A program made the translations under genes and the position numbers. 64,000 bases of DNA from Clostridiales bacterium 1_7_47FAA (GTDB lineage: Bacteria > Bacillota > Clostridia > Lachnospirales > Lachnospiraceae). The stretch covers positions 298,300 through 362,299 of the forward strand of contig DS990263.1 in NCBI GenBank assembly GCA_000155435.1. Reading direction: 5' to 3'. Below the pieces are notes generated by a model, which saw nothing but the letters and a program-made list of their open reading frames with translations, searched no databases and was not told the origin of the DNA. Numbering within the stretch: position 1 is the stretch's first letter; each line of letters begins with the position of its first letter. Below are positions 8,197-18,236 of the stretch, piece after piece.

Positions 8197-9387
8197 ATGA
8201 AACCATACAGCAGGGTATATGCGGCCATCCATCTGGATGCGGTGGCTGCCAATATGGAGGCCATGAAGGCAAACCTCCCGGCTTCCACGTCCATGATCGG
8301 CGTGGTCAAGACAGACGGTTACGGACATGGCGCAGTGCCGGTTGCCAGGACCATTGACCCGTATGTGGACGGATATGCCGTGGCATCCGTGGACGAAGGC
8401 ATCATCCTGCGCCGCCACGGCATACGCAAGATGATCCTTGTCCTGGGCGTGACCCATGAAAGCCGGTTTGAGGACCTGGTTCAGTACGATATCCGTCCGG
8501 CCATGTTCCGGTACGGGGAGGCCCAAAAACTGTCGGCTGTTGCAGCCGCCATGGGGAAGAAGGCCAATATCCATCTGGCAGTGGACACGGGCATGAACCG
8601 CATCGGCATGAAACCGGACCAGGAATCCGCTGACATGGTATACAGGATCAACATGCTGGAGGGAATCCGCATTGAGGGCATGTTCACACATTTTGCAAGG
8701 GCGGACGAGGCGGATAAGACCACCTATGGACTGCAGTTTGGGAAATATAATGATTTTGTGGAAATGCTTGGCAGCAGAGGGATAACCATCCCAATCAGGC
8801 ATTGCTCCAACAGCGCCGGTATCGTGGAGTCGCTGGGGGCCAACGGCCTTGACATGGTGCGGGCGGGCATTTCCATCTATGGCCTGTATCCGTCGGACGA
8901 GGTGGGAAAGGATGCGGTGAAGCTGACGCCGGCCATGGAGCTTAAGAGCTTCATCACCTACATAAAGACCATTGAACCCGGGGATGCGGTGAGCTACGGA
9001 GGCACCTTTGTGGCTGACAGGCAGATGCGCGTGGCCACCATCCCGGTGGGATACGGGGACGGCTATCCGCGCTCCCTTTCCGGCCGCGGTTCTGTCCTGA
9101 TCCGCGGCCAGAGGGCCAGGATACTGGGCCGGATCTGCATGGACCAGTTCATGGTGGATGTGACCGGGATTGCGGGTGCGGCGGAAGACGACGAGGTGAC
9201 ACTGATCGGAAGGGACGGGGATGGATTCATTGCCGTGGAGGAACTGGCCGGGGCCGGAGGCGGTTTCCACTATGAAATCATCTGCGGCATCGGGAAACGG
9301 GTGCCCAGGGTATATATACGGCACGGCAGGGTGATTGGGAAAAAAGATTATTTTAATGATATTTACGAAGGCTTCGGATATATGTAA
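8197..9387 (+). CDS. alr: alanine racemase
   Basis: A pyridoxal-phosphate enzyme that makes D-alanine for peptidoglycan. The 396-residue protein starts at ATG 8197 behind AGGAGG (8183-8188). The PLP-binding lysine is Lys38 in VVKTDGYGHG (usually VVKADAYGHG), and the TIM barrel runs to about residue 250. The C-terminal beta domain contributes the catalytic Tyr in AVSYGGTF, followed by VATIPVGYGDGYPR and RICMDQFMVD. It follows nnr closely and precedes the MazF-type gene, as alr does in Bacillus, where the antitoxin gene lies between them. Confidence 0.96.
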   Translation: MKPYSRVYAAIHLDAVAANMEAMKANLPASTSMIGVVKTDGYGHGAVPVARTIDPYVDGYAVASVDEGIILRRHGIRKMILVLGVTHESRFEDLVQYDIRPAMFRYGEAQKLSAVAAAMGKKANIHLAVDTGMNRIGMKPDQESADMVYRINMLEGIRIEGMFTHFARADEADKTTYGLQFGKYNDFVEMLGSRGITIPIRHCSNSAGIVESLGANGLDMVRAGISIYGLYPSDEVGKDAVKLTPAMELKSFITYIKTIEPGDAVSYGGTFVADRQMRVATIPVGYGDGYPRSLSGRGSVLIRGQRARILGRICMDQFMVDVTGIAGAAEDDEVTLIGRDGDGFIAVEELAGAGGGFHYEIICGIGKRVPRVYIRHGRVIGKKDYFNDIYEGFGYM

Positions 9388-9509
9388 AAGCCTACCATGC
9401 TCCAAATAAGCGTCTGAAACATATGATACTATTAGGTTACAGGGCAATGTATACACAGGTCAGATATTGCCAATACTAAGGTTGAATAAATTGACGGAGT
9501 GTGGACGAT

Positions 9510-9857
9510 GTGATTATCAGACGTGGAGACATTTATTATGCGGATTTACGGCCTGTGGTGGGCTCCGAGCAGGGAGGGGTCCGTCCTGTGCTGATCATCC
9601 AGAATGACGTGGGCAACAAACACAGCCCCACGGTCATATGCGCAGCCATTACATCAAGGATGAACAAAGCAAAGCTGCCGACCCATGTGGAACTGAATAC
9701 AAGGCGGTGTGCCATGATCAAGGACTCCGTCATCCTTTTGGAACAGCTGCGCACCATTGACAAGCAGCGGCTGAAGGAAAAGATATGCCATATAGACGAG
9801 GAGCTTCAGCAGAAGGTGGATGAAGCGCTGATGGTAAGCCTGGAACTGCATACATAG
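9510..9857 (+). CDS. ndoA: MazF/EndoA-type mRNA endoribonuclease
   Basis: The 115-residue protein matches the MazF/PemK fold, a sequence-specific RNase that cuts mRNA. Visible are [28 protein letters not shown] and [16 protein letters not shown], all typical of Bacillus NdoA. I choose the GTG at 9510 because it yields the family N-terminus MIIRRGD and leaves normal spacing to GGAG; GTG 9501 abuts that site. In Bacillus the antitoxin NdoAI is encoded between alr and ndoA. Here the gap is about 120 bp with no reading frame for one, so this looks like a solitary MazF or one with an antitoxin elsewhere. Confidence 0.93.
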   Translation: MIIRRGDIYYADLRPVVGSEQGGVRPVLIIQNDVGNKHSPTVICAAITSRMNKAKLPTHVELNTRRCAMIKDSVILLEQLRTIDKQRLKEKICHIDEELQQKVDEALMVSLELHT

Positions 9858-9869
9858 GCACAGGCACCA

Positions 9870-9898
9870 TTGACGAAATATAAGAAAAATGTTATGAT
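9870..9898 (+). promoter_or_regulatory. promoter of the CNNM/CBS gene
   Basis: TTGACG (9870-9875), 17 bp and TATGAT (9893-9898), located right after the ndoA stop. Confidence 0.55.
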
Positions 9899-9930
9899 AA
9901 GCAGAGTTATGCCGTGATTTAAGGGGCGTT

Positions 9931-9961
9931 GCTCTGCTTTTTACATGACAAAAAGCAGGGC
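9931..9961 (+). other. stable hairpin in the 5' leader of the CNNM gene
   Basis: GCTCTGCTTTTT (9931-9942) pairs with AAAAAGCAGGGC (9950-9961) over a seven-base loop. There is no T-run after it, so it is a leader structure more than a terminator. It lies between the promoter at 9870-9898 and the start codon. Confidence 0.45.
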
Positions 9962-9993
9962 GGCATGAGTACGAAAGGAGTCTTTATAGTATT

Positions 9994-11520
9994 ATGGACG
10001 ATGGTTATTCGCCTGTCAGTATACTTGTATTGATTGGTTTTATCCTTCTGGAGGCTGTGTTTTATGGATTCGGTTCGGCGATTCAGAACGTGAATGAAGG
10101 GAAGCTGGAAGATGAGGCACGCCAGGGGAACAGGAAGGCTGCCAGGCTTCTTGAGATTGTCAACCGGCCGGGGCGGTTCGTGCACACCATTCAGATCACA
10201 ACCCATCTGATTGGTATGATTACAGGCGCGGTCATACTTCCTGTGCTGGTCAACGGGCTGATGAGGCGCATCCATATCTTTAAGCCCATGGCCGGATGGT
10301 ATGACGGGGCATCCAGGGTCCCATGGTACCTGGATTCCATGTGGTGGGAGCAGATCCTGTTCATGGTGGCCGTGGCCATCGTGCTGCTGCTTATCATCAT
10401 CAGCTTCGGAATCATCATCCCCAAACGTCTGGCTGCCAAGGAACCGGAGAAGTGGGGATACCATATGCTGCCCGTGGTCCTGTTTGCCGCAGGTGTGTTC
10501 CTGCCCCTGACCAGGCTGATCACACTGGTGTCAGCCCTTGTACTCCGGCTTTTCGGGGTGGATATAGCGGACGATGACGACAATGTGACGGAAGAAGACA
10601 TCATGTCCATGGTAAATGAAGGCCATGAGCAGGGAGTCCTGGAAGCAGACGAGACAGAGATGATAACCAATATCTTTGAACTGGGGGACAAGGAAGCTTC
10701 CGATATCATGACCCACCGTACCAACATGACGGCCCTGGACGGCTCCATGCTGCTGGGGGATGCGGTGCATTTTATCTTAAATGAAGGCATCAACACCCGT
10801 TACCCTGTGTACCGGGAGGATATAGACGACATTGTGGGGATCCTGCATATGAGGGACGCCATGGTGTATGTGGAAATGGAAGAATATAAGGACAGGCCTT
10901 TGCTTGAGGTCCCGGGACTTCTCAGGGAAGCCAACTTCATACCTGAGACGCGGAGCATCGACACCCTGTTTAAGGAGATGCAGTCCGGCAAGATCCACAT
11001 GGAAATCGTGGTGGATGAATACGGACAGACGGCAGGACTCCTGACCATGGAGGACATACTGGAGGAAATCGTAGGAAACATCATGGATGAGTATGATGAG
11101 GAAGAGGATTTCATTTCCGTCAGGGAGGACGGCTCCTTTATCATGAGCGGCCTTACGCCCCTGGATGATGTGATGGATGTGCTGGATATCGAGTTCCCGG
11201 AGGAGGACAGCGATACATATGATACCCTGAACGGATATCTGATATCGCGTCTGGACCGCATACCCCAGGAGGGGGAGAATCCCCGGGTGGGGTTCGGCGG
11301 CTATACCTTTGAGGTAATCAAGGCCGGCAACAAGATGATAGAGAGCATCCACGTGTTTAAGGACCAGGAGGAGGAAGGGGACAGCGGGAAGGACAGGGAA
11401 GGCCTGCGGACAGAACAGGGGAAGGACAGCGGCAATCCCCAATCAGATAAATCCAAAAAAGGCTTGGTGGAAGGAAAAGATGACAGGAATCATAGAGAGC
11501 ACGAAGGAAATGTTCCGTGA
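9994..11520 (+). CDS. CNNM/HlyC-CorC family membrane protein with CBS domains
   Basis: Proteins of this family are linked to magnesium or cobalt efflux. The old label haemolysin is misleading. The 508-residue protein has an N-terminal membrane domain with about three hydrophobic helices (about 10-30, 65-90, 120-150). Then comes a CBS pair beginning with VTEEDIMSMVNEGHEQG and containing TRYPVYREDIDDIVGIL and VDEYGQTAGLLTMEDILEE, and a C-terminal CorC_HlyC domain. The hydrophilic tail (about 465-508) contains a peptide, NPQSDKSKKG, that resembles the repeat inserted in the oxidoreductase at 22567-22633. The spacing from AAAGGAG to the ATG is long (13 bases). It overlaps the MATE gene by 41 bp. 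Confidence 0.9.
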   Translation: MDDGYSPVSILVLIGFILLEAVFYGFGSAIQNVNEGKLEDEARQGNRKAARLLEIVNRPGRFVHTIQITTHLIGMITGAVILPVLVNGLMRRIHIFKPMAGWYDGASRVPWYLDSMWWEQILFMVAVAIVLLLIIISFGIIIPKRLAAKEPEKWGYHMLPVVLFAAGVFLPLTRLITLVSALVLRLFGVDIADDDDNVTEEDIMSMVNEGHEQGVLEADETEMITNIFELGDKEASDIMTHRTNMTALDGSMLLGDAVHFILNEGINTRYPVYREDIDDIVGILHMRDAMVYVEMEEYKDRPLLEVPGLLREANFIPETRSIDTLFKEMQSGKIHMEIVVDEYGQTAGLLTMEDILEEIVGNIMDEYDEEEDFISVREDGSFIMSGLTPLDDVMDVLDIEFPEEDSDTYDTLNGYLISRLDRIPQEGENPRVGFGGYTFEVIKAGNKMIESIHVFKDQEEEGDSGKDREGLRTEQGKDSGNPQSDKSKKGLVEGKDDRNHREHEGNVP

Positions 11521-12868
11521 CAGCAGGTTTTTAAGAAAGGCCCTTATGATTGCCTGCCCGGTAGCGCTTCAGGGTATGTTGAACACAGTGGTGAACCTTG
11601 TGGACACATTGATGATCGGCACCCTGGGGGCAACGGCCATTGCGGCCGTGGGGCTGGCGAATAAGGTCTTTTTTGTGTTTTCCCTGCTGGTATTCGGGAT
11701 TGTCAGCGGCGCAGGGATCCTGGCCGCCCAATTCTGGGGAAGCGGGGATGTAAAGAATATCAGGAAGGTCCTGGGGCTGTCCATCCTGCTTGCACTGGGA
11801 GGCGCCCTGTTTTTTGCGGTACCCGCAATCCTATGTCCACAGGCGGTGATGCGTATCTTCACCACCAGCCAGGACAGCATAGAGCTTGGGGCAAAGTATC
11901 TGAAGATAGCGGCCCTCACCTATCCCTTCATTGCGTTGACCAATGTGTATGTTGCCATGCTGAGGGCGGTAAACCGGGTGGTGTTCCCGGTCATTGGCAG
12001 CTGTATCGCCATTGCGATTAATATCTGCCTTAACTATGTGCTGATTTTCGGCAAGTTCGGCGCCCCGGCCCTGGGTGTGGCGGGCGCGGCCCTGGCAACC
12101 CTCATCGCGCGTGTGATTGAGGTATGTCTCATGCTTACCTATGTTTACACCAGGAAAATGCCCATTGCCTGCGGCTTTTCAGGGCTTTTCGGATGGCCGT
12201 CCGCATTTGTGAAGGCATTTGCGCTCACATCCGTCCCTGTCATTGCCAACGAGTTCATGTGGGGCCTTGGCACCACCATGTATTCCCTGGCTTACGGCCG
12301 GATGGGGGACGAGGCGGTGGCGGCCATAACCATTGCCACCACCATACAGGATATTGTGGTGGTGCTGTTCCAGGGACTCAGCGCGGCCACCGCGGTCATC
12401 CTGGGCAATGAGCTGGGGGCGGGCAAGATAAAGCGGGCCGAGAAATACGCCACCCAGTTTTTCATCCTGCAGTTCATTGTCACCATTGCATCGGCCTTTG
12501 TGGTAATCGGGATCAGAGGCCCGCTTATCGGGCTTTATAACATCACGGAAGCAGTTGGCCATGATGTGAACATGTGCATCCTGATATTTGCCTGCTATAT
12601 GCCGGCCAAGATGTTCAATTTTGTGAATGTGGTGGGTGTGTTAAGAAGCGGGGGCGACACGAAGATGTGCCTGTTCCTGGATACCAGCGGGGTCTGGTTC
12701 ATCGGTGTGCCCCTGGCGTTCTTAGGCGCCCTTGTGTGGCATCTGCCCATCTATATGGTCTATGGCCTGGTCATGCTGGAGGAAGTCTATAAGGCCGTGC
12801 TGGGTTATATCCGTTACAGGCAGAAGAAGTGGCTGAGGAACCTGACCACGCAGGTGCAGCAGGGATAG
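11480..12868 (+). CDS. MATE family efflux transporter
   Basis: A cation-coupled multidrug or toxic-compound exporter of the inner membrane. The 462-residue protein shows about twelve hydrophobic helices in two halves, with the typical opening IACPVALQGMLNTVVNLVDTL followed by GTLGATAIAAVGLANKV. The second half starts near SVPVIANEFMWGLGTTMYS, with GNELGAGKIKRAEKYA, as in the family. ATG 11480 follows GGAAGG and lies inside the 3' end of the CNNM gene, so translation of the two is probably coupled. The substrate cannot be inferred. Confidence 0.92.
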   Translation: MTGIIESTKEMFRDSRFLRKALMIACPVALQGMLNTVVNLVDTLMIGTLGATAIAAVGLANKVFFVFSLLVFGIVSGAGILAAQFWGSGDVKNIRKVLGLSILLALGGALFFAVPAILCPQAVMRIFTTSQDSIELGAKYLKIAALTYPFIALTNVYVAMLRAVNRVVFPVIGSCIAIAINICLNYVLIFGKFGAPALGVAGAALATLIARVIEVCLMLTYVYTRKMPIACGFSGLFGWPSAFVKAFALTSVPVIANEFMWGLGTTMYSLAYGRMGDEAVAAITIATTIQDIVVVLFQGLSAATAVILGNELGAGKIKRAEKYATQFFILQFIVTIASAFVVIGIRGPLIGLYNITEAVGHDVNMCILIFACYMPAKMFNFVNVVGVLRSGGDTKMCLFLDTSGVWFIGVPLAFLGALVWHLPIYMVYGLVMLEEVYKAVLGYIRYRQKKWLRNLTTQVQQG

Positions 12869-12899
12869 GCGGACCGGTAAGGCGTGCAGGATTTTTTAC

Positions 12900-12928
12900 T
12901 TGCCATATAAAAAAAATCGTGCTAAGAT
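12900..12928 (+). promoter_or_regulatory. promoter of yebC
   Basis: TTGCCA (12900-12905), 17 bp and TAAGAT (12923-12928), about 85 bp before the start codon. Confidence 0.6.
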
Positions 12929-13014
12929 AGAAAAGATGTGTATAAAATACAGCATAAGCTGTATGAAGTATAGAAAAACAGATTAAGCAGAATGAAGGAA
13001 AGGGTGTTTTATCG

Positions 13015-13743
13015 ATGTCAGGACATTCAAAGTTTGCCAATATTAAACATAAGAAAGAGCGTAATGACGCGGCAAAGGGCAAGGTTTTCACTGTAATCGG
13101 ACGTGAGATTGCGGTGGCTGTAAAGGAAGGCGGCGCGGATCCGGCCAACAACAGCAAGCTGCGCGATGTAATTGCCAAGGCAAAAGCCAATAACATGCCG
13201 AATGATACCATTGACCGCGGCATTAAGAAAGCAGCAGGCGATGCTGCATCCGTGAACTACGAAATCCTTACATATGAAGGATACGGGCCAAGCGGGGTAG
13301 CCATTATCGTCGACACGCTGACGGATAACAAGAACCGCACGGCTGCCAATGTGAGAAGTGCATTTACCAAGGGCGGCGGCAACGTAGGGACCCCTGGAAG
13401 CGTGTCCTACATGTTCGACAAGAAGGGCCAGATCATCATTGACAAGGAAGAATGTGAGATGGATCCGGATGAGCTGATGATGATTGCCCTGGATGCAGGC
13501 GCAGAGGACTTTGCCGAGGAAGAGGACAGCTACGAGGTCATCACTGCCCCGGAGGATTTCAGCGCTGTGCGTGAGGCCCTGGAGGCCCAGGATATTCCCA
13601 TGATGGAAGCGGATGTGACCATGATTCCCCAGACCTGGGTGGAGCTGACCGATGAGGAGGATATCAAGAAGTTGAACAAGACCCTGGATTTGCTGGATGA
13701 GGATGACGACGTCCAGGCCGTGTACCATAACTGGGATGAGTAA
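13015..13743 (+). CDS. yebC: YebC/PmpR family protein
   Basis: The 242-residue protein is full length and opens with the diagnostic [20 protein letters not shown]. Later come [11 protein letters not shown] and [19 protein letters not shown], and an acidic C-terminal half. Proteins of this family were first described as transcriptional regulators, and related members are reported to help ribosomes through difficult sequences. Which role applies here is not visible. It has its own promoter and a strong terminator, so it is monocistronic. The start follows AAGGAAAGG with rather long spacing. Confidence 0.95.
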   Translation: MSGHSKFANIKHKKERNDAAKGKVFTVIGREIAVAVKEGGADPANNSKLRDVIAKAKANNMPNDTIDRGIKKAAGDAASVNYEILTYEGYGPSGVAIIVDTLTDNKNRTAANVRSAFTKGGGNVGTPGSVSYMFDKKGQIIIDKEECEMDPDELMMIALDAGAEDFAEEEDSYEVITAPEDFSAVREALEAQDIPMMEADVTMIPQTWVELTDEEDIKKLNKTLDLLDEDDDVQAVYHNWDE

Positions 13744-13780
13744 TACCTTACCATAGGAACATATATTGAAGAAATGACAG

Positions 13781-13830
13781 AAGGACCGGTCATGTGGCTG
13801 AATCATCAGCCGCATCCGGTCCTTTTTATG
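13781..13830. terminator. bidirectional terminator between yebC and the DUF4397 gene
   Basis: AAGGACCGG (13781-13789) pairs with CCGGTCCTT (13816-13824), and an inner stem ATG-TGGCTG / CAGCCG-CAT extends it. TTTTTAT follows on the plus strand. It serves convergent genes. Confidence 0.85.
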
Positions 13831-13832
13831 TT

Positions 13833-14744
13833 TTAGTTGGAGACCACCATGGTGCGCAGCCCGTCGGTTGCATTGGGGGCATTGAAAATATACAGGGTGT
13901 AGGAATTGTTGGCGCTCATATTGGCGGCGGCAGTTGCCAGATAGGTGGATGGGAATGCGCCGGTCCTGGCAATATAGAGCTGATACCATCCCGGATAAAA
14001 GCTGGTATACGGCGTCACTTCCCGGTAGCGTACATTGGTAAAGGCCACGTAGGAATTGTTCTGGTTCCCAATGGACACGTCGAACGGCCCAAGGTTCTGT
14101 GACAGGTTGCAGGTGCGCAGGCAGCTGGTGCCGGAAGGCGCGTTGCAGGAAATATCGGAGATTTCCATGATGTCCAGGCCGCTTGCCGTGTTGATGATGG
14201 CAATGGTCATGGAGGAGGAGGCCCTTACCTGGACCGGTTTCTGGATGTAGACATATCCGTTGGCGCCGGACACGGTAATGGTCTGCGTGCCTGAGGCTGC
14301 CTGCACATAGCTTGTGATGTCCCCGTTTGCAAGCCCGCTTGCCACCATCCAGTTGCCGATGTACACATAGAATGGCTGGTAACCCGTGGACGCATTGAGG
14401 ATGCGCACCCTGCCAAAGCTGGTGGCGGTGCAGTTGTAGCATGGGAAGGTGATGCCGGGAATGACGGTGACGGAACCGCCTGTGCCGCCTGGGAATACGG
14501 GACGGAAAATAGGCGGGAAGTTTGGACGTCCGCTGTCCACAGGACCGCCCTCGCCTGGGTTGGGAAGGGGGATGACAGGGACGCCGGCGCCATTGTCCAT
14601 GTTGTTCCCGCTGTCCACAGGACCGCCTTCGCCTGGATTGGGAAGAGGGGTAATGGGCATATCCGCCTCACTGACCTCGGCAGCGCTGACCAACGTGTCC
14701 GGATACCCATTTGCTCTGTCCATATGATAGGATTGGTTATTCAT
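13833..14744 (-). CDS. DUF4397 domain protein with Pro/Gly-rich N-terminal repeats
   Basis: The 303-residue protein of unknown role has two DUF4397-like beta-sandwich units, one starting near FGRVRILNASTGYQPFYVYIG (about 110) and a second near GPFDVSIGNQNNSYVAF (about 220). The region before them is low complexity and contains the peptide PLPNPGEGGPVDSG twice, at about 33-46 and 60-73. No signal peptide, lipobox or sorting motif is visible, although DUF4397 is often found in exported proteins. Six or so cysteines, including YNCTAT and CLRTCN, could form disulfides or metal sites. ATG 14744 has GAGG six bases upstream. A TATACT box lies nearby with a weak -35. It interrupts an otherwise plus-strand region. 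Confidence 0.75.
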   Translation of the reverse strand: MNNQSYHMDRANGYPDTLVSAAEVSEADMPITPLPNPGEGGPVDSGNNMDNGAGVPVIPLPNPGEGGPVDSGRPNFPPIFRPVFPGGTGGSVTVIPGITFPCYNCTATSFGRVRILNASTGYQPFYVYIGNWMVASGLANGDITSYVQAASGTQTITVSGANGYVYIQKPVQVRASSSMTIAIINTASGLDIMEISDISCNAPSGTSCLRTCNLSQNLGPFDVSIGNQNNSYVAFTNVRYREVTPYTSFYPGWYQLYIARTGAFPSTYLATAAANMSANNSYTLYIFNAPNATDGLRTMVVSN

Positions 14745-14862
14745 AACGACCTCACTGATTGATTGATTCAGTATAGTCTATTCAGGTGCAGGGCCAAATG
14801 TGAGTGATTTTTCAAAAAAACATCCATGTCACGGAAATACCCGGGATGGTTGAAATGGAACT

Positions 14863-14890
14863 GCATTTTCCACCCATTTATGCATATAAT
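14863..14890 (+). promoter_or_regulatory. candidate sigma-E (mother-cell) promoter of yqfC
   Basis: GCATTTT (14863-14869), 13 bp and CATATAAT (14883-14890) fit the sporulation sigma-E pattern (-10 CATACAAT-like). This would agree with yqfC and yqfD belonging to the sigma-E regulon in Bacillus. Confidence 0.45.
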
Positions 14891-14923
14891 AAAAAGAACC
14901 AGTGTATCAGGAGCGTGGATCGT

Positions 14924-15193
14924 ATGTCATGGGAACCAAAGAAAACAGCTGTGTCTGCACTGGGTCTGCCCCGGGACGTGATCCTGGGCGATGTGCTTGT
15001 AAGCTTTGTGGGCCGCGGACAGGTGAATGTGGAAAATTACAGGAGCATCCTTATATATACAGATACCCTGGTAAAACTTCAGGCGAAAAACTGTAAGGTA
15101 CTCATCCACGGAAACCGTTTGAGAATTGATTATTATACATCTGAGGAGATGAAGATAACCGGTCAGATTGGTTCGCTGGAATTCGAAACATAA
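14924..15193 (+). CDS. yqfC: sporulation protein YqfC
   Basis: The 89-residue protein resembles YqfC, a small beta-rich protein made in the mother cell during sporulation. LGLPRDVILGDVLVSFVGRGQV and VENYRSILIYTD match the family layout, and the length is right only if ATG 14924 is used. That codon follows AGGAG with ten-base spacing. A longer frame from 14804 would cover the candidate sigma-E promoter. It is followed after 65 bp by yqfD, the standard Bacillus order. Biochemical function is unknown. Confidence 0.85.
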   Translation: MSWEPKKTAVSALGLPRDVILGDVLVSFVGRGQVNVENYRSILIYTDTLVKLQAKNCKVLIHGNRLRIDYYTSEEMKITGQIGSLEFET

Positions 15194-15258
15194 GTGGGCG
15201 GCTGCCCGTAAGCGTCTGAGGGACGGACGCTAAATGCTCATAGCGAGGAGGGGCCTGT

Positions 15259-16509
15259 TTGATTGTTTGGCTGTTACATAACTGGAAAGGATATGTAAGA
15301 CTCCGTCTTCACGGTTATTCGCCGGAACGTTTCCTCAACCTGTGCAATGCCAGGGGGCTGGAAGTCTGGGGGCTTATATGCAACCGGGACGGGGACTATG
15401 AATTTTATATGACAGTGGAAGGGTACCGCCGTGTAAAGCCCCTGGTACGCAAAGCCCAGGTAAGGCTGCATATCATCGGGCGTTTTGGTATTCCCTTTTT
15501 TATTTACAGATACAGAAAACGCTGGTATTTTGGGGCTGGCCTGGCTGCATTTTTCCTGGTGCTGTACGTGATGTCCCTGTTCATATGGGATATCCAGTTT
15601 GACGGCAATTACCGGTATACCTACGACACCCTCATACGTTACCTGGATTCCCAGGACATTGATTATGGGATGCTTAAATCCAGGATTAACTGTGAGGACC
15701 TGGAAGCGTCCATCCGCACCAGCTTTCCGGAGATTACCTGGGTGTCGGCCAGGGTATCGGGCACCAGGCTCCTGATCCATATCAAGGAAAATGAAGTGCT
15801 GTCCATTGTCCCTGAGAAGGACGAGACACCCTGTGACATTGTGGCTGACCGGGCGGGTACCATCACATCCATGGTGGTGCGCCAGGGGATTGCCCAGGTT
15901 TCCGTTGGGGATGAGGTGGAGGAAGGACAGGTACTGGTCAGCGGCCGCGTGCCCATTATCGGTGACAGCGAGGAGGAAATCAATGCCTATCTGGTCCATG
16001 CGGACGCGGATGTGGTGGCCAGGACATCCAGGGAGTATGAAAAGACATTTCCCATGCTCCACAGGGAACGGGCAGGGACAGGGCGCAGGCGCAGGGGATG
16101 GTATGTGAAGGCGGGCAGATGGTCCTTCACCTGCCTGCTTCCGGTCAGGGGACAGGGGGAATGGGATTATGCCATGGAAGAGCAGCAGCTGAGGCTGTTT
16201 TCCAATTTTTACCTGCCTGTCTACATAGGGGATATAAGGGGAAAGGAAATGGTTTCCTATGAAAGCAATTATACAAAGGAGGAATTGGAACACATATCAA
16301 AAGCCATAAATTACCAATTTGTCAAAAATTTAGAGGAAAAGGGGGTACAAATTCTTGAAAATAATGATAGAATAGAAACAAGTGTATCTGAATGCAGGCT
16401 GAAGGGGGAGTTAGTGACCCAGGAATCCATCGTAAGGACCCAGCCCATGTCAGAACCCATGACGGAACCGGATACACAGCCAACTACAGAGCCAGAGGAG
16501 ACGAGATAA
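15259..16509 (+). CDS. yqfD: sporulation protein YqfD
   Basis: The 416-residue membrane-anchored sporulation protein starts at a TTG (15259) six bases after GAGGAGG. A cytoplasmic N-terminal part with GYSPERFLNLCNARGLEVWG is followed by one transmembrane segment at about residues 90-115 (FGAGLAAFFLVLYVMSLFIW) and a large extracytoplasmic domain. That domain contains LIHIKENEV and GTITSMVVRQGIAQVSVGDEV, as is usual for YqfD. The C-terminal tail is Thr/Pro/Glu rich (from about 390). Six bases separate it from phoH, so yqfC-yqfD-phoH form one transcript. Confidence 0.92.
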   Translation: MIVWLLHNWKGYVRLRLHGYSPERFLNLCNARGLEVWGLICNRDGDYEFYMTVEGYRRVKPLVRKAQVRLHIIGRFGIPFFIYRYRKRWYFGAGLAAFFLVLYVMSLFIWDIQFDGNYRYTYDTLIRYLDSQDIDYGMLKSRINCEDLEASIRTSFPEITWVSARVSGTRLLIHIKENEVLSIVPEKDETPCDIVADRAGTITSMVVRQGIAQVSVGDEVEEGQVLVSGRVPIIGDSEEEINAYLVHADADVVARTSREYEKTFPMLHRERAGTGRRRRGWYVKAGRWSFTCLLPVRGQGEWDYAMEEQQLRLFSNFYLPVYIGDIRGKEMVSYESNYTKEELEHISKAINYQFVKNLEEKGVQILENNDRIETSVSECRLKGELVTQESIVRTQPMSEPMTEPDTQPTTEPEETR

Positions 16510-16515
16510 GCTTAG

Positions 16516-17510
<995 letters not shown>

Positions 17511-17511
<1 letters not shown>

Positions 17512-17708
17512 GGTGTGTTTGAAAATTCATTCCCGCCATCTGCCCTAAGGAATCCACCAGAGGTACCCCTTAGGACCAAGCACGCCCCACTTCGCGGTAT
17601 ATTTGGCCCAAATTCACTTAACGTAGCCCGCTACGCCGCGCTCATTTGGGCCAAATCTCCCACAAAGTGGGACGTACAGCTGACAGGAAGCAATTTTCAA
17701 ACACACCC
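17511..17708. mobile_element. 198-bp MITE-like element flanked by TA
   Basis: Terminal inverted repeats are GGGTGTGTTTGAAAATT (17511-17527) and its complement (17692-17708), flanked by TA on both sides (17509-17510, 17709-17710), as after insertion by an IS630/mariner-type transposase. The interior is also a foldback: ATTTGGCCCAAAT (17601-17613) pairs with 17644-17656, and CGTAG with CTACG inside that. It has no coding capacity. It separates phoH from ybeY by 227 bp. Partial relatives occur near 3118, 21107 and 51849. Confidence 0.75.
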
Positions 17709-17738
17709 TAGGCAGGAAAAGCCGGAGAGAGGTTACCC

Positions 17739-18236
17739 ATGACAATATCCATTGAATACGAAGCAGAAAAAAAACTGGACCTGCCCTACGGGGATATCAT
17801 CCGTGATATCGTCCTGGCGGCCCTGGATTATGAGGAATGCCCTTATGAGGCAGAGGTGAATGTAATCCTTACGGATAATGAGGCCATCCGGGAAATCAAC
17901 CGGGAGTACCGGGAGATTGACTCACCCACGGACGTGCTGTCATTTCCCATGGTGGATTACGGGACGCCCTCGGATTTTGACCATGTGGAGGAGGCTGTGG
18001 AGGATTATTTTAATCCTGAGACCGGGGAACTGATGCTGGGCGATATTGTGGTTTCCGTGGACAAGGTGGAGGAACAGGCGGAAAAGTACGGCCATTCCGA
18101 GACACGTGAGCTGGCATTCCTGGTGGCGCACAGCATGCTGCATCTGTTTGGCTACGACCATATGGAGGAAGGGGAGCGGGAACAGATGGAGGACAGGCAG
18201 AGGAAGATTCTGGAAACCAGGGGGTATACAAGATGA
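17739..18236 (+). CDS. ybeY: endoribonuclease/rRNA maturation factor YbeY
   Basis: A zinc-dependent RNase involved in 16S rRNA 3'-end maturation and ribosome quality control. The 165-residue protein has the metal-binding signature HSMLHLFGYDH (about 128-138) and the conserved NREYREIDSPTDVLSFP. GAGAGG precedes the ATG by about eight bases. In Bacillus a 7TM-HD phosphodiesterase gene (pgpH) lies between phoH and ybeY. Here only the MITE-like element does. It overlaps the following lipoprotein gene by four bases. Confidence 0.96.
   Translation: MTISIEYEAEKKLDLPYGDIIRDIVLAALDYEECPYEAEVNVILTDNEAIREINREYREIDSPTDVLSFPMVDYGTPSDFDHVEEAVEDYFNPETGELMLGDIVVSVDKVEEQAEKYGHSETRELAFLVAHSMLHLFGYDHMEEGEREQMEDRQRKILETRGYTR

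Noticed and set aside
7065-8309. 414-residue frame antisense to nnr
   Set aside because: Shadow of the nnr gene in GC-rich DNA, no ribosome site or family pattern.
8152-9456. 434-residue frame antisense to alr
   Set aside because: A mirror of a high-GC gene; alr on the plus strand has all motifs and a ribosome site.
13027-14442. 471-residue minus-strand frame spanning yebC and the DUF4397 gene
   Set aside because: It crosses a strong terminator and two well-supported genes, and its protein is His/Gln-rich with no recognisable domain.
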